Source: Silene conica (Eukaryota > Streptophyta > Magnoliopsida > Caryophyllales > Caryophyllaceae). Taken from it: 64,000 nt of DNA. Of the stretch, positions 36,396 through 48,482 are shown piece by piece. Made by a program: the position numbers and the translations under genes. The notes under the pieces were generated by a model. That model saw nothing but the letters and a program-made list of their open reading frames with translations, was not told the origin of the DNA and did not search any database. The number at the start of each line of letters is the position of its first letter. Position 1 is the first letter of the stretch. The DNA is taken from NCBI GenBank assembly GCA_029255685.2, contig CM055319.2:18565247-18629246 (forward strand), given 5' to 3'.

Positions 36396-37198
36396 AAAAG
36401 AAAAATATGAAGCACAAGAAAGAAAAAAAAAAAAAGGAAAGAAAAGAACTTCAAAAATAGAAGAATATTTGTGATTCGAAAAAAAAAAAAAGAGAATGCT
36501 TCATTGGATTTTGTTAAGAGATTTAAGGAGACTATCTAGAGGCTAATGCATATTTGGAGAGTAATGTTATAAACTCTCATGTTCAATCAAGTCGAGATAA
36601 TTTCTCTAGTTTTGGGTTGGTTTATCTTTCATTAAAGAAGTAATTTTGGTTTTTCTGCGCTACGACTACCGTCTTAGCTCCACATATCCATAACGTGCTT
36701 TGGCACAAACCATTTCTTTACCTTTATCCACTAGCCTCCTTGCCGTCTTGATACATGTACTTTGTCCATCTATACATGCATAATTGTTGGGGAAATCTCT
36801 ATCACATTAGATTGCATGCATGTTTCATTAAGTTGAGTGAGTGTTCTTATTTCTTTCTATCTTCACATATACCTCACCCTTACATATACATATGAGCGTG
36901 AGTGAATCCGCGAGAATCCGACTAAAATTTGTCTTGCAAGGTTGAAAGGTATTTGGTTTTTGTCTATATTACACTGTCATATCAACCTTGTGACTTGAGC
37001 TGCGTTTTCTATCACCCGTACCTTTGAATCTGTTTTATTGGTACATTTGGTCATCACTTTGTTATAGATGTGGACAGCTTGGGATATGTATGTGCACTAA
37101 CATTAGCTCTGAGTTATTTATTCACCATTTATATGATTGCCTTTTGTACCGTGCGATGCTTTGCTTGAGGACAAGCAAAGGATTGGTTTGGGGGAGTT
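36396..37198 (+). other. 3' noncoding region and polypurine tracts of element B
   Basis: No gene is seen. An internal tract CTGGTTTGGGGGAG at 36359-36373 lies just upstream, and an A-rich purine run covers 36400-36500. The priming tract GGTTTGGGGGAGT abuts the 3' LTR. Element C has the same arrangement. Confidence 0.65.
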
Positions 37199-38581
37199 TG
37201 ATGAGTCATATTCGTATACACTTTTATGCCTCCCCTTTAGTTGTTTTGAGACGATTCTTGTGCTAAATTGTGTCATTTATATGCTATTTATATTAGAATG
37301 TCGATACTTCTGCCTTTCGGTGTTTAATGCAGGATTGATGCATTTATGGAACAAAAGATGGATTGGAGCACCGCGGACCCGACATGAAGGAACACACGTA
37401 GCACGCACGAGGATCTAGGAAGGAAGAGCTAAGGAGATTATCGAAGGCAAGCACAAAGAAGAGCTCCATATAACTAGTACCTACTTTGGAGAGCCATATC
37501 TCGAGTTTTACAAATAATAATCAGGTGATTCCAACTGGAGGTGAAATCTCATCCTCTTAGCTTTCCAACGCCACGAAAATCACTTGATTCGGACAAGTAA
37601 CGAAGAAATGACGACCGTTTGAAATTCAGTGCGCGAAGCAGAAATTACGCGCTGAGAGCACTCGATCGAGTGCCACCAACACTCGATCGAGTGACTTGAG
37701 TGCTCGATCGAGTGCCTTGAGTGCTCGATCGAGTGCCTTGAGAGCTCGATCGAGTGCTTTAATTTACCCCGAGTTTCCATAAATTGTTTAGTAGTTTACT
37801 ATAAATAAAGGCTTCGTAGCCTATTGTTAGATACGCTTTTTATTATTCTAAAACCCTAATTATTACTAGTAGCTCTCTAGATTATTATTTAGCAATTGCC
37901 TTCGGATCTTGTTCTCCTATTTACGGTACTTAATCATAATCTCTACTTTATTGTTCTTCAATTATTCTTGTTCTTAGTTTATTGCTTTATTAATTATGTT
38001 TTCAATCAATATTGTTGTAGTTAGATCCCAAGCCATGCGTAGCTAATTTATTTGTCTAGGGTGAAAAGGGATCTAGGTGATTAGAAGGGGGAATCAAACT
38101 TTAATGACGTTTAATTGTTAAACTGCTTATTATTATTGTTCTATTGTTGTTTTAAATCTGATTAATTAATTACTGGCCAGGATTAGGCCACAACAATTGA
38201 ATAGACCGACCTAATTATAGCGACCGCATGTTAGGTTTAGATCTAAAGATTATATGAATACCGACCGGACATATGATCTTAAATAATAATTTTGCTCAAT
38301 TAAATTAGTTAAATCCCATTCCCCTGGATAATTGCCTATGTGAACTTGATCCCTAGATCTTTCCTAATACTTGTTTACATCTTTATTTATTTATTTTGCA
38401 ATTAGTTCATTAGAAAACAAAAACAACCAAAACAACCCACTTGTTACTTTAAGACTTATTTACTTTAGCAAACAATTCATTACCCCCTCCCTGTGGATTC
38501 GATACCTTTCTTACCGCTAGCTATTAGTTAGTAGTATCCTAAGGATTACTTTGATTTAGGGTGACGACTTTACCCTTATCA
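37199..38581 (+). repeat. 3' LTR of element B
   Basis: It is 1,383 bp, nearly the same sequence as the 5' LTR but somewhat shorter, and is preceded by the polypurine tract GGTTTGGGGGAGT. The palindrome array and TATA box (37800-37807) are kept. Confidence 0.95.
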
Positions 38582-38586
38582 CTAAT

Positions 38587-38790
38587 GATAGTCTCGATTA
38601 GGGCATTTAGGTTAACAGTACGTTCGGTCCACAGCCTCCCCACAACAAACCCCGTCTCCACATCTGACTCTTCCTCTTCATTCCCCAGCCAATCAACCGC
38701 CACCTCGCCTCCATCTCTCCATTCATCGATCTCCAATTGCTCGCCGGGCAGATTAAGGTTAATATGATGCAAATTATTCTCCGCCGCCAT
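38587..38790 (-). pseudogene. LINE ORF1, N-terminal part
   Basis: The start at 38790 gives MAAENNLHHINLNLPGEQLE followed by an acidic stretch, then NLNALIETII. This is the usual N-terminus of plant L1 ORF1 proteins ahead of the DUF4283 domain. Element B is inserted at 38586/31625, and the frame resumes on its far side with RAWKTKGRV, as expected for this family. Confidence 0.75.
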
Positions 38791-39168
38791 ATTCGAATAT
38801 AGCGCACAGAAGCCAAGAAAGGACGAAAAACGAGAAAGATTTGGTAAAAAAGACAAGAACACGACAAAAAGTCTTGACCAATCAAGGAAAAAACCCTAGG
38901 CTGCCCTAGGAACCCACACCCTCGCAAGAGAAAACCCTAGAGGGAACTTTTTAGAACGCCGACTAAGTTTACTAAAAAATGCCGACTACGTTTACCACCC
39001 CTTTAAAAAAGCAAATGTGGTAAAGTATGAATTATGATTAAGAGAGATACATCATTACAATATTTATGTGCTAACTTAAATCAAAGATAATCAAAAGTCG
39101 GTAATCTAAAACATCAACCATTTAATAGAGGAGATGAAGAGTTGCTACCATTAGATAAGTCTTTCACA

Positions 39169-41597
39169 TCTCCTATTATAAATGCTCATATTTTCACAAC
39201 TAATATTTTAGTTTTGGATCTTCGTCGGTAAATATGTTACGTCCTCTGTTAATCTCATATAGTTTATACTTTTTGCTATTTTGAATTTCACCATAGTTTC
39301 TCAATGTTTATAACAAATTAATTTCTAAATCAAACTTAAGTAATTGAGCTTTTGAAGGACATTAATTTTTGTATGCAAAACTATAGTGTTCTCATCTGAC
39401 TAATTAATTTGATTCTTTATGATGAATTCAGAAGCAAGGTTAGTACGATGCTATATATCAAGAAGATTGTGAATTCATTTTGTAAAATGATGGGTACTGA
39501 TTACAAAGAAAACTTGACTTTATTGTACGCGTACACTCAGATAGTTCATAGTATGATGATTATTAGTGATAAAATATATATTACTGTTTCCCTTTCAATT
39601 TAATTGTAAATTAGTTCCAATATTGTATATTTATAGCCTAAATTATCTCATTTATTCGGTATTCTTATACGTTAATTAATCAATAGAAAGGTAAGCATTA
39701 TTTTTATTCAATTAATCTATGTTCGTTCCTTCAATTATACATGTTAATTAATCAATAGAATATCTCATTATAATTGATAAATATAAAAGTTAAAAAATTC
39801 CAAAGGTGATGTAACTTTTACAATTTCAAATCCAAGTTTCATGATTTATAATTAAAAATGAAATTTTAATTAGAGTTTATGTAATAGAACATATTAATAT
39901 TTAAGGTTCTTCATACTAATTTTTCAGAAGAAATATTTGTTAGAAGTGTGTTATATTTTTCCCTATTAAACTGATAAGGACTTTGTGTTTCTAGACCATC
40001 ATGATGCCACATTGCCACCTAATAGTTACATAAAAGTATTTTAATAACCCTTGTACATAAATTAATATTTACAAGAATTCCTTACAAGAATGACATTATA
40101 TATATTTTGTAACATGCAAATTAAAGAAAATAAAAAGATATCATTATTATTCTAAAATTAAATGTGTATATTACATATTTGATGAATTAAAAAAATTCAA
40201 AATTAATGTAACATTTACAAATTCATACCCTATGATTTATAACTAAAAATGACATTTTAGTTGAAATTTTTGTAAGAGAACATGTTACTTGACTAAATCA
40301 AAATTATTCATACTAATTTTTCTTAATTGATTTTCATATTAAGAAATGTTGGTTAAAAATGTTATGTCTGTTTTCTTATATAATTGTCAAAATTAACTTT
40401 TATGAACTCATCTCAAAATCTTTACATTTATTTATTTATTTATAAGTTATAAAAAAAACAAAAAAATAATATTTGTGGAGCTTCATAATATTCTTAAAAA
40501 TAAAAAGTATCACATTGTAGATTTAAACCACACTCTTTCAACGACAACAAATTTCACGTTAGTCTAATGGTTTTCTTGAAGGTATCGTCAAATTATTTTC
40601 TTGTAAACAATTCTTAAAGAGTCAAATATAGGTGATGAAGAGTTTATGTTATAAACTAAAAATAATTTAGTCATTACTTAGCAATATGTTTTTAAATAAA
40701 TCCTTTTTCTAGAATCATTATATTTTTTGTAAAATTTAACATAAATGTCGGTAATATAAAAAATACGACCCATCGTATATTGCTTTTCATTTCATATTTT
40801 CATGATTTAAAGTTTACAATGATCATTTTATTTAGTTCAAAGTAAAATCCTCATATGTTTACCTCATGCATAATTTCTTTTATTACACGGAGTACTTATT
40901 GTTATTTTATAGACAGAATTGCAATAGGTCATTTTTCACGTAGCCGCAAATAATATCCATTTTTTTCTAAGAGAAACCCCTAATTTTTGTGAAGCGGCCT
41001 TACCCCTATTAGTGACCTTATTATTTCTTTAGACATGTAGACGTACTGTGCTCTATATACGAGGATGAGAAGAGAGTTCAAGTTTTGATGTTATTCTTTA
41101 CATCAATTAATTTTTTAGTTAAATTGTTTTTCCATTTTATAAGGATTCCGTGTTATTAGACATTAATGAGCAAAGAATGAGCAATGAAATAGAATATAAT
41201 GTTAAAAATACCAATTTGAATTTAAGAAAAAATAGGAGTTATTATATTTGCATATTGTTGATTCAACGTATTAAAGTTGCTTTTGGTGCAATGATATTCA
41301 GTGTAACAATTTTTGTTGACGATAAAAATGTATTTTAAAATAGTCTTTTACTACGGTCTACGCATATCGGATATGAGCTTAATTTCAGGTTCTGACATTG
41401 ATTCACCATTAAAAAATTTGGCATTTCGGTGAAAAATAGTGATGTTTATAAAACATAGTTTTTAAATAGACATAATGATCAACCATAACTTACAACTGTG
41501 AAAATATTCACCGTCTTAATTTGAAGTTTCATTTATCATAAATCATATATGAATAAACTATTAGCAAATCTGCGATTTACGCGGGTTACAAAACTAG
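39169..41597 (+). mobile_element. Probable non-autonomous Helitron, about 2.4 kb
   Basis: The left end TCTCCTATTATAAATGCTC follows an A. The right end has an imperfect CTGCGATTTACGCGGG hairpin about ten bases before CTAG, which is followed by T. Helitrons begin TC, end CTRR after a short hairpin, and insert between A and T, so both ends fit. The interior is AT-rich noncoding sequence with no Rep/helicase. Ends were matched by eye only. Confidence 0.45.
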
Positions 41598-42950
41598 TTA
41601 CGATTTCAAGAGATTAACGTATTTATTTAACACAAAGGAGGGTTAGTGTTGGATTTGGTAGTGGGGACTGAGGACGGTCAATTGTTGGCACTATATAGTA
41701 CAGTATATAGCGTGAATGCCCGAAAAGGCTGGAGTTACACCTGGTGTAGGGAGGGTTTGCTACACTTCCAATGAGAGGGTGCCATGTGTCGATTTTGTTG
41801 GAATCTGATTTTTGCATCTTTCTTGAGATTCCTTGCATTAAATGCCCACTTGCATGATGACCCCACCTAATTACCCACTAACCTATAGTTTAAGACATGT
41901 TTACTTTTTGTAATTTTGTACTTTTTCAACACAATTTGCTTTGGAGAATACATTTAAGGTATTGTGTATTTTATATGTAGGGTATACGGCATACAGTATA
42001 CATTTATACGGTATTTATACGGTATACGATATACTGTATTTATACATTATACTTTAATTTTTATATATATTTTTTAATATATTAGTACTTTTTAGTATCC
42101 GTATTTGTCGTATCTTAATGTCGTATTTATACGGTATTTTTCTGAATTGAATTTTTTTTAACTAAAATTAGATAAAAAAAAACATAGATTATTATTTAAA
42201 AAAAGGGAAGAGAAGATGATATGTTTTTTTAAAAAATTAATTTTAAGTAACTGAAAAAAAATAATCTGAGATAGGTTTTTATGGTTTTTTCCCATTAACC
42301 ACTTCCTGAGTAGTCTTTATATTTAATAAAGATTGTGAAGTAATCAGTTGTTTACAGTGGGTGGGTTGGTTGATTGTTGTTTGCGTAAGTTGTCATTTGC
42401 TCCATAGGTTGAAGGTTCGAGCCTTGCTGAGTGCCTCTATCTTGTATTTTTGGTAATATTTTTTGTTGTGAGAGATTAATTAAATTCTTTTATTTATTTT
42501 TGTGATGTCGATATTTATTTTGAAAAAAATATTATTGTTTCTCTTACTTGTATTTACTAGTGAGGGACTTCCAATGAACGTAACCCATAATTAATTTGAT
42601 ATTAGTAATTTGAACATATTTAGCTATATTTTCGTATGATATCTATCTGCATTGATCATCTATTTTTTATTTTTTTTTGCGTGAAAATAAGAAAATATGC
42701 ATATTTGATTTAATTCGAGTATAGCATAGTTGAATATACTAAATCGCGACATGATTTAATACGAGTATAGCATATTTGAATATACTAGATCGCGACATGA
42801 TTTAATTTACGATAATATGTAACATGTTTATACCCATAACTTGTTTGTTGTTATTCAACAAAAGCTTAAACTAAGAGTTCCTGGTCTACATTAGTTTAGC
42901 TTACAATTCAACATTGTTGCATTACACCTACTGTGTTGGATTTACAATTC
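41598..42950. other. AT-rich intergenic stretch
   Basis: No gene is seen. 41985-42055 is a run of TATACGGTA-type words with internal inverted symmetry. GGTTCGAGCC at about 42414-42423 is a perfect RNA polymerase III B-box match without a convincing A box. Confidence 0.5.
42707..42798. repeat. Tandem duplication of a 46-bp unit
   Basis: Two adjacent copies start at 42707 and 42753. Both contain CGAGTATAGCAT and GATCGCGACAT-like ends, and a partial third copy begins at 42799. Confidence 0.85.
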
Positions 42951-43457
42951 TTAATCGTAATACGCCTCATCCTCTGACCATAAATCAAAGGGGCCATCGT
43001 CATGGACAGTTGGATCATCCATGTCTCTCTTTCCCTCCATCCAACAATGGTAGACATCCCTTGCGTCTTTCATTGGTAAATCAAGACAGCTACACTGGAT
43101 AGAAAACACACGACCCCATCTTGATCTGACTATTAACCCGTTTATTTCTTCTCTCTTCACCTGACTCTTATAATCAGCTGTCATCTTAGATGTATCTGTT
43201 CCAATTGCAAATAAAGAAGCCCACTTTCTGCACACTTCAGCCATACTACGTTTGTCCTGATGATTGAGCCTCTCAAAAATGCTAGTCATTAGCTCATCAG
43301 AACTGAGCAATAGATGGTTAATTCGATCGCCTACTGTCGTCTCTTTTAGCACATACTGTGTTTCGAACAATGATTTAGGTCTGAACTGCTCTTTTTTTAC
43401 ATCGTATGTAGTCATTCTCAAACTCACGCATGTCTTCTCTGTAAAAGTAAACAACAC
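42951..43457 (-). CDS. Small F-box-like protein
   Basis: A 168-codon frame. Residues 50-85 (LLLSSDELMTSIFERLNHQD and AEVCRKWASL) fit an F-box, the motif that binds SKP1 and brings a target to an SCF ubiquitin ligase. The rest is unrecognised; it ends in an acidic tail. No kelch or LRR repeats are present. On the coding strand TTTACTTTTACAG lies at the very start (about 43440), a good intron 3' end. The first residues may therefore be intronic, and translation may begin at an upstream exon or at the Met near 43415 (MTTYDVKK). Promoter and any first exon would lie in 43458-44450. It may be a partial member of a larger family. Confidence 0.5.
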   Translation of the reverse strand: MLFTFTEKTCVSLRMTTYDVKKEQFRPKSLFETQYVLKETTVGDRINHLLLSSDELMTSIFERLNHQDKRSMAEVCRKWASLFAIGTDTSKMTADYKSQVKREEINGLIVRSRWGRVFSIQCSCLDLPMKDARDVYHCWMEGKRDMDDPTVHDDGPFDLWSEDEAYYD

Positions 43458-44500
43458 CAGTACAGCGAGGCATACCTATTTAACTGCAGACAAAGAAACC
43501 CAATCAAATCCTGCAGAAATTACATAATTTACCACCAAAACTTAACCCAAATCAGTTTATATGTGAAAAAGTTGAATTCAGTAAGCAGAAGAAATTTACA
43601 ACACTATATTCGTTCGGTACAGGTTCGAAAAGCTAAAACTTAAAGCAATAAACTTAATGAACAAAAATCTGAAAACCATGGAGAAGCCACGAAATCCCAA
43701 AGTTCAGGAAGTTTTAGGTATACTAATACAGCTCTTAGAATTCTATTACTTACTATCTCTGTTTCCATCGGTTGCTTATCATGACAGGTCGAGATTCAGG
43801 CACGTAAAGTGAGTAACCAAAAGAGCTGAAGATATAAAATCACAGAGAAGTCATAAACAGAGAAATAACAGAAAGTCTGAGGATTACTATTACGGCTTTC
43901 ACCATTCCACTCTATACTACCTCCGTCTCCATCATTTGTTTAACATGACAATTCAAGAATCAGAAACTTCAAGTGATTGACTAACAGATCGAAAAATATG
44001 AAAGCACAGGGAAGTCCTAAACACCCAAATTTCAGCCAGTTTGAGGGATACTACTACAGTATTGACAATACTATTAACTACAACAATTAACCACATTGTA
44101 AAGCAGTAGTTAAGGAAATCGACAATACCTAAACGTTTAATTCACGCGGAACACAACCAGTTACCACTAATTTCAATGGTACTTAATAACCTGTTTCCAA
44201 ATTCGCAAGTAAACCATTTTAACAAAAATAAATCTATTACGATTCAGGTGACTGTACAAATATAAATTTATGCACAATTCATTTAATCAGTCTATATACT
44301 ACTTATGATTGAATACATTAAATTAGTGAATACTTACTTTAAGAGTAGTAGTCGTTCGACCTAGTGATCCCGTCTTCGTGCTTGATCTAAACTGGAAGTT
44401 TTCTTCCAGAGATAGGAAAAAGTTGGAGATCTGGAAAATATAAAGGATTTAGAGAGACTGACTATTGTGTGTTGTGTAAAAGGTATGTTTGTGAGAATGC
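43458..44500 (-). other. Region upstream of the F-box-like gene, with a duplication
   Basis: No coding sequence is seen. Two diverged direct copies of about 130 bp, near 43755-43900 and 43920-44050, share a CTCYGTYTCCATC start and an AGCACAGGGAAGTCC-like end. Their starts resemble a Stowaway terminus. Minus-strand promoter and intron sequence of the F-box-like gene probably lie here. Confidence 0.35.
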
Positions 44501-44550
44501 ATTTAAGCTACCAACCAGATGTTTATAATAGTTTGAATTTTGAGTGGACA

Positions 44551-44656
44551 TTTAGGGTTTAGGGTTTAAGGTTTAGGGTTTAGGGTTTATGGTTTAGGGT
44601 TTTTGGAAGATGGAATAGGGTTTATGGTTTAGGGTTTAGGGTTAAGGGTTTAGGGT
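44551..44656 (+). repeat. Interstitial telomere-like array (TTTAGGG)n
   Basis: Degenerate TTTAGGG units on the plus strand are interrupted by a GGAAGATGGAATAGGG segment. The array lies just past the 3' end of the FAR1-like gene. Confidence 0.85.
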
Positions 44657-44763
44657 ATATGTAAAAATGTGTATTACTGAAACTGAAAATAAAATGTGTA
44701 AATCAATTACAATATTCAACCAAATCTACTGTAATTTGTGTACAAAGAGTTGGAGAATTGCGA

Positions 44764-45086
44764 CTATTGTTGAGAGTCGGAGTACTGCGATGACGAGTAT
44801 TGCGGCCAATACTGATGTGGGTGGGATACTGTGGGCATCGTTTGAGAAGCTGCAAAAATCGGAGTGACATCCGTGGGTGTGTTTCGTGTGTCGCTGAAAC
44901 CGCTCATGTACGATGATCCTTCACCGTTAGGGGGTTGGGTTGCTCGGGTCGTGCTCGTTGGCAGTATATTACCCGCGGCATCGATAGCCTTGGGGTTTCT
45001 CCTCCTCTTTTTCTGCTTATCCAAACGTCTCCTCCCCGTCCCGCGCTTGCTTGGAGGGTCGGCAATGTCGTCTTCCCGTCTCCCTG
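44764..45086 (-). pseudogene. FAR1-like gene, C-terminal segment
   Basis: Frame-continuous with KQPKANAG on the other side of element C. It is strongly basic (KRGTGRRRLDKQKKRRRNPK), like a nuclear localisation signal, then Ser/Thr/Gln/Tyr-rich to the stop at 44764. Confidence 0.75.
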
Positions 45087-46638
45087 TGATGCGTGTCTAT
45101 TTTATGATGTTTTTCATCTATTTTTACACGCATTTGGTCGCTCATTTACTATGTTTTAGCCTTTATTTCCCAACAATCGTGTACTTTCGTATTTTTATGC
45201 ACTTTTGCAGATATATGCGGAAAAGGGACGATTTAGCACCAAATTCATGTCCTCAAGTCTTTTGCTTAATTAAGGAACAGTGGAAAGTCAACTGGAGTCT
45301 TTATCTAAGTACCAAAAGTCAAAGCGAGAAGAAAACCGAAGAATTCCCTGCGGAAGCGGTCGACCGACCAACTAAACGAGTCGGTCGACCAGGCCTCATT
45401 TTCATAAAAGTCCAAATCCTGAAGAAAAGCCCAGAATTCAATTAAGCCCGTGAAAGAGGTCGACCGACCCACAAGAGTGGTCGACCGACCTCAGCGAAGC
45501 CCAGGAACAAGTTTTCGGAAATAAATTAGAAGTAGAAGTCTTTTAGGAAACTCTAATATCTTGCCCTATATAAACTAATCTCTTGATTAGGGTTTAGCAT
45601 CGAAAAATATTCAGTTTTAGAGGGATTCAATCATTCAGTTTCTATTCAGTTCGTTAGTTTATTTGTAATCTTTCAATAATTCCCAAGCATTCAATAAAGT
45701 TTGTTCCTTTCTGCCCAAATTCCGACTGTGGTAATTACTCTTTTAATCTAGCTTTATTATTGTTCTTATTATCATTACATTCGTTTAAATCAGAATCCAA
45801 AGCTTTATTGAATCTCGCATGTTTAGATTATTTACTATGTTTACCATATTTATTCCCGTTTTTATAATCATCTTAATAACCATGAGTAGCTAAATTTCAT
45901 ATGTTAGGATGTAGGGGATGAATATGCGTAGGTAGTAGAAATTCCGAGACCGACTTGTAGCAGAGCCGCGGTCGGCCGACTCAAATAGTGGGTCGGTCGA
46001 CCGAGGCTGTGGTCGGCCGACTGGAATAGCTGGTCGGTCGACCACCCGCGTATGTAACTTGTTTCGTCTTAACTTGTTGACTATAATATCCTACAATGAG
46101 ACTGAAAGGAGACTTGTAGGACGTTAGTAATGACCTACCCAAGATTGAGAGATACGGGAAGGGCATTGGTTTACACCTTAAGACGGCTAGGTTACTTAAG
46201 ACTGAAAGGTATGTGACCTAGGATTTAGGAATCACCCTTATTGTTGACACCCAATAATTGTGAGACCTAGGAACTAATAGCATAGGCCGAAATGAGCTAT
46301 TAGGTAGCATAGACCTAAAAAGTTATGTTACACCCCCTTTCGCGACTGCAATACATGTTGACCTTAGGATTTATATTACCTTAGCTATTTATTACCCCGA
46401 ACATCCTAGCATCCCTTTTATTATATTTTATTCTCTTCTTTATTTCTTGCTTTATTTTAAATCTTTGCCTTAGATATAGTAATCAATCAATCAAACCCCC
46501 AAATTTGTTACCTTTAAACATTAACATTCAACAATAAACATTACCCACCTCTCTGTGGTTCGACCCTGACTTTCACTATCTATAGTTTAAGTTTAGGAAT
46601 TATAAATTTATCTTTGGTACCCTCAACGACGGGCATCA
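45087..46638 (+). repeat. 5' LTR of element C
   Basis: It is 1,552 bp and contains eight GGTCGACCGACC-type sites in four pairs and a TATATAAA box at 45567-45574. Confidence 0.93.
45358..45574 (+). promoter_or_regulatory. LTR promoter of C: paired GTCGAC dyads and TATA
   Basis: Site pairs start at 45358/45379 and 45458/45479, each 12-bp site being followed by a 9-bp spacer (21-bp step). The first pair is inverted, the second direct. TATATAAA is at 45567-45574, about 77 bp past the last site. A further group downstream starts at 45970, 45991, 46011 and 46032 (steps 21, 20, 21). Confidence 0.65.
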
Positions 46639-46643
46639 AATTT

Positions 46644-46661
46644 TGGCACCGTTGCCGGGGA
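46644..46661 (+). other. Primer binding site, tRNA-Asp-like (element C)
   Basis: TGGCACCGTTGCCGGGGA differs at one position from the perfect tRNA-Asp complement seen in element A. It lies five bases inside the LTR. Confidence 0.85.
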
Positions 46662-46761
46662 GGTGACGCCAGTGTTTATTGTTTTTGTTTTTGTTTCTCT
46701 TTGTTTAAGGAACTTTTTTGTTCCTTAAACCTTCTCACCATTTTCTTGTAGTTTCCATCTT

Positions 46762-48270
46762 ATGCGCAGGTCAGTTCAAGGAGAACTACTACCGCTTGAC
46801 CACGAGCTTGAGAGGACTCTTAGAGAAAGGAGAAAACAACTTTTAGCAAATCAGGAAGGAGGTTCACCATCTTCCTTATTTCAAGAAGACTTATTCGAAC
46901 AACCATCATTACCATCTTCACCAAAAACACCACATTCACAACCAAATTCACCCAACAATCCATCTTCACCAAAGACACCACCTTTTACCTACTTTCCAGT
47001 TTTTCCTAAGGAAGAAGAGAATGTGGCAGAAGAAGCTACTATTGCCAGTCACTCCATGCCTCAGGCAAAGGACCTATAAAAAAGGTTCACTTTACCTGCA
47101 GGTACTGGGAAGCCATTCGAGGCCAAGCCTGCCTACATTACTATGGTTGAAAGAAACCAATTTGGAGGCTCGTCCAATGAGGATGCTGCAAAGCATATTG
47201 AAATCTTCACAGATTACATATGCTCTATTGCACCCCCAGAAGGAGTGACGCAGGACCAGATTAAGCAAACCATGTTTATCTTCTCTCTTAGGGACTCTGC
47301 GAGAGAGTGGGACAGAGATTTAGACCGCACTGCTGCGGGAGTCACAGATTGGAATACCCTAGCCTTAGCATTCTACAGGAAATACTATTCTGCATCAAAG
47401 ACCAATGCTTTAAGAGCGCAGATTACAAATTTCAAACAAGGCCCCAATGAAGACTTTAGTGAGGCGTGGGACAGGTTCAAGAGACTTGTTCGATCCATAC
47501 CACATCAGGGATTCGAGCAATGGTTTCTTTGTAACCAGTTCTACAATGGCCTCTACGATGACAACAGGGCCTATCTAGATGCTGCAGCTAATGGGAGATT
47601 CCAAGATAATTCAGGAGAGACTAAGGGTCTCAAGTTGATAGAAGATGTTGTTGTACACCGTGCTGAGCATGGCACTTCCAGAGGAAATCAAAGGAAATCT
47701 GAATACAACCTATCAGCAATTGAGGCCTTGACGGCCAAGTTGGAAAAATTAGAGGCTGGAGGAAAATTCGATCTAGGAAGTGGAAGCAAGGGCGGTATTT
47801 ATTAGGTGAACGCCGTTCAAGACGGACCCTTCGCTTGTGAGAGGTGTGGTGGAGAAGGGCACGTGTCAAAATTATGTACTTCATCCAATGAAACATGTGC
47901 CGCCTTTCAACATTATCGTGGAAACAATTTCTATGACCCGAATAATAATAATGTCCATCCCAACCTAAGGTGGACAAGCCAGAATGTTCTTAACCCACAA
48001 CATATGCAACCTCAGCAAAATTCCACATATATCCCCCCGCATAAGCAAGGTTTTCAAAAACCACCCTTCAACCCTCAACCACCTTCTAATCCACCACCCA
48101 ACACAGAAACTCTTATCCAAAATCTTATTGGGTTGGTTCAGAAGGATTCACAGGCTAGAGAGGCAGGGATGAAGATGTTAGAGTCTCAGATTGCTCAAAT
48201 CGCGAGCAAGAATGATACTAGGGCTCCGGTCAACTTCCGACCAAAACGGACCAGAAAAAAGAGACTCTAA
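46762..48270 (+). pseudogene. gag region of element C
   Basis: It starts MRRSVQGELLPLDHELE. A Pro/Ser-rich stretch precedes the retrotransposon gag domain (FGGSSNEDAAKH near 47160 through WFLCNQFYNGL near 47550), and a CCHC knuckle (CERCGGEGHVSKLC) lies near 47835-47880. It is homologous to the gag of B at moderate similarity. It is broken. Confidence 0.82.
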
Positions 48271-48341
48271 ACATCATATCCCTACGAAGTGGAGCTAAAG
48301 TAGGGGTTGAGAAAGAAAAACAGAAGAATAGCAGCAAGAGC

Positions 48342-48446
48342 GGTCGACCGACCGAAGATCCAGGTCGACCGACCACAGAGCAGAATCCGGAAATTTCCGC
48401 TGAACAGGAGAGCGGTCGACCGACCGAAGATCCAGGTCGACCGACC
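48342..48446 (+). repeat. Coding GTCGAC dyad array of element C
   Basis: Two direct pairs of GGTCGACCGACC start at 48342/48363 and 48414/48435, both with 21-bp steps. In the frame beginning at 48307 they read VDRPKIQVDRP twice. The place between gag and protease corresponds to the LDRV array of elements A and B. Confidence 0.9.
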
Positions 48447-48482
48447 GATGAGGCAGAGCCAGAGGCTCCTTTTCGTCCTGAA

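Larger units (their letters stand above)
31626..38581 (+). mobile_element. Athila-like gag-protease LTR element B, nested in the LINE
   Basis: Two LTRs (31626-33063 and 37199-38581) share TGATGAGTCAT and CCCTTATCA ends, with CTAAT on both flanks (31621-31625 and 38582-38586). The order is LTR, tRNA-Asp primer site, gag, protease, a 3' noncoding stretch, polypurine tract and LTR. No reverse transcriptase, integrase or ATHILA ORF-1 is seen, so it is non-autonomous. The LTRs differ at few positions apart from length, so insertion was recent. The coding part has about one break. Confidence 0.95.
26386..38946 (-). mobile_element. L1-type LINE, interrupted by Athila-like element B
   Basis: On the minus strand the element starts near 38946 and ends in an A-run (T-run at 26386-26393). 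Similar flanks, CTTTTTAGAACGCCGAC at 38947-38963 and a longer variant at 26365-26385, look like a target duplication of about 17-21 bp. ORF1 (gag-like, CCHC) begins at 38790 and ORF2 (endonuclease, RT, zf-RVT, RNase H) at 30526. Without element B the LINE is about 5.6 kb, close to full length. It carries several frameshifts and stops, so it is dead. Confidence 0.88.

Noticed and set aside
42350-42450. tRNA gene or tRNA-derived SINE
   Set aside because: A perfect B box (GGTTCGAGCC) is present, but I could not find a convincing A box, a cloverleaf, an A-tail or a target duplication.
44551-44656. Telomere or chromosome end
   Set aside because: The TTTAGGG units are few, degenerate and flanked by unique sequence on both sides, so the array is interstitial.
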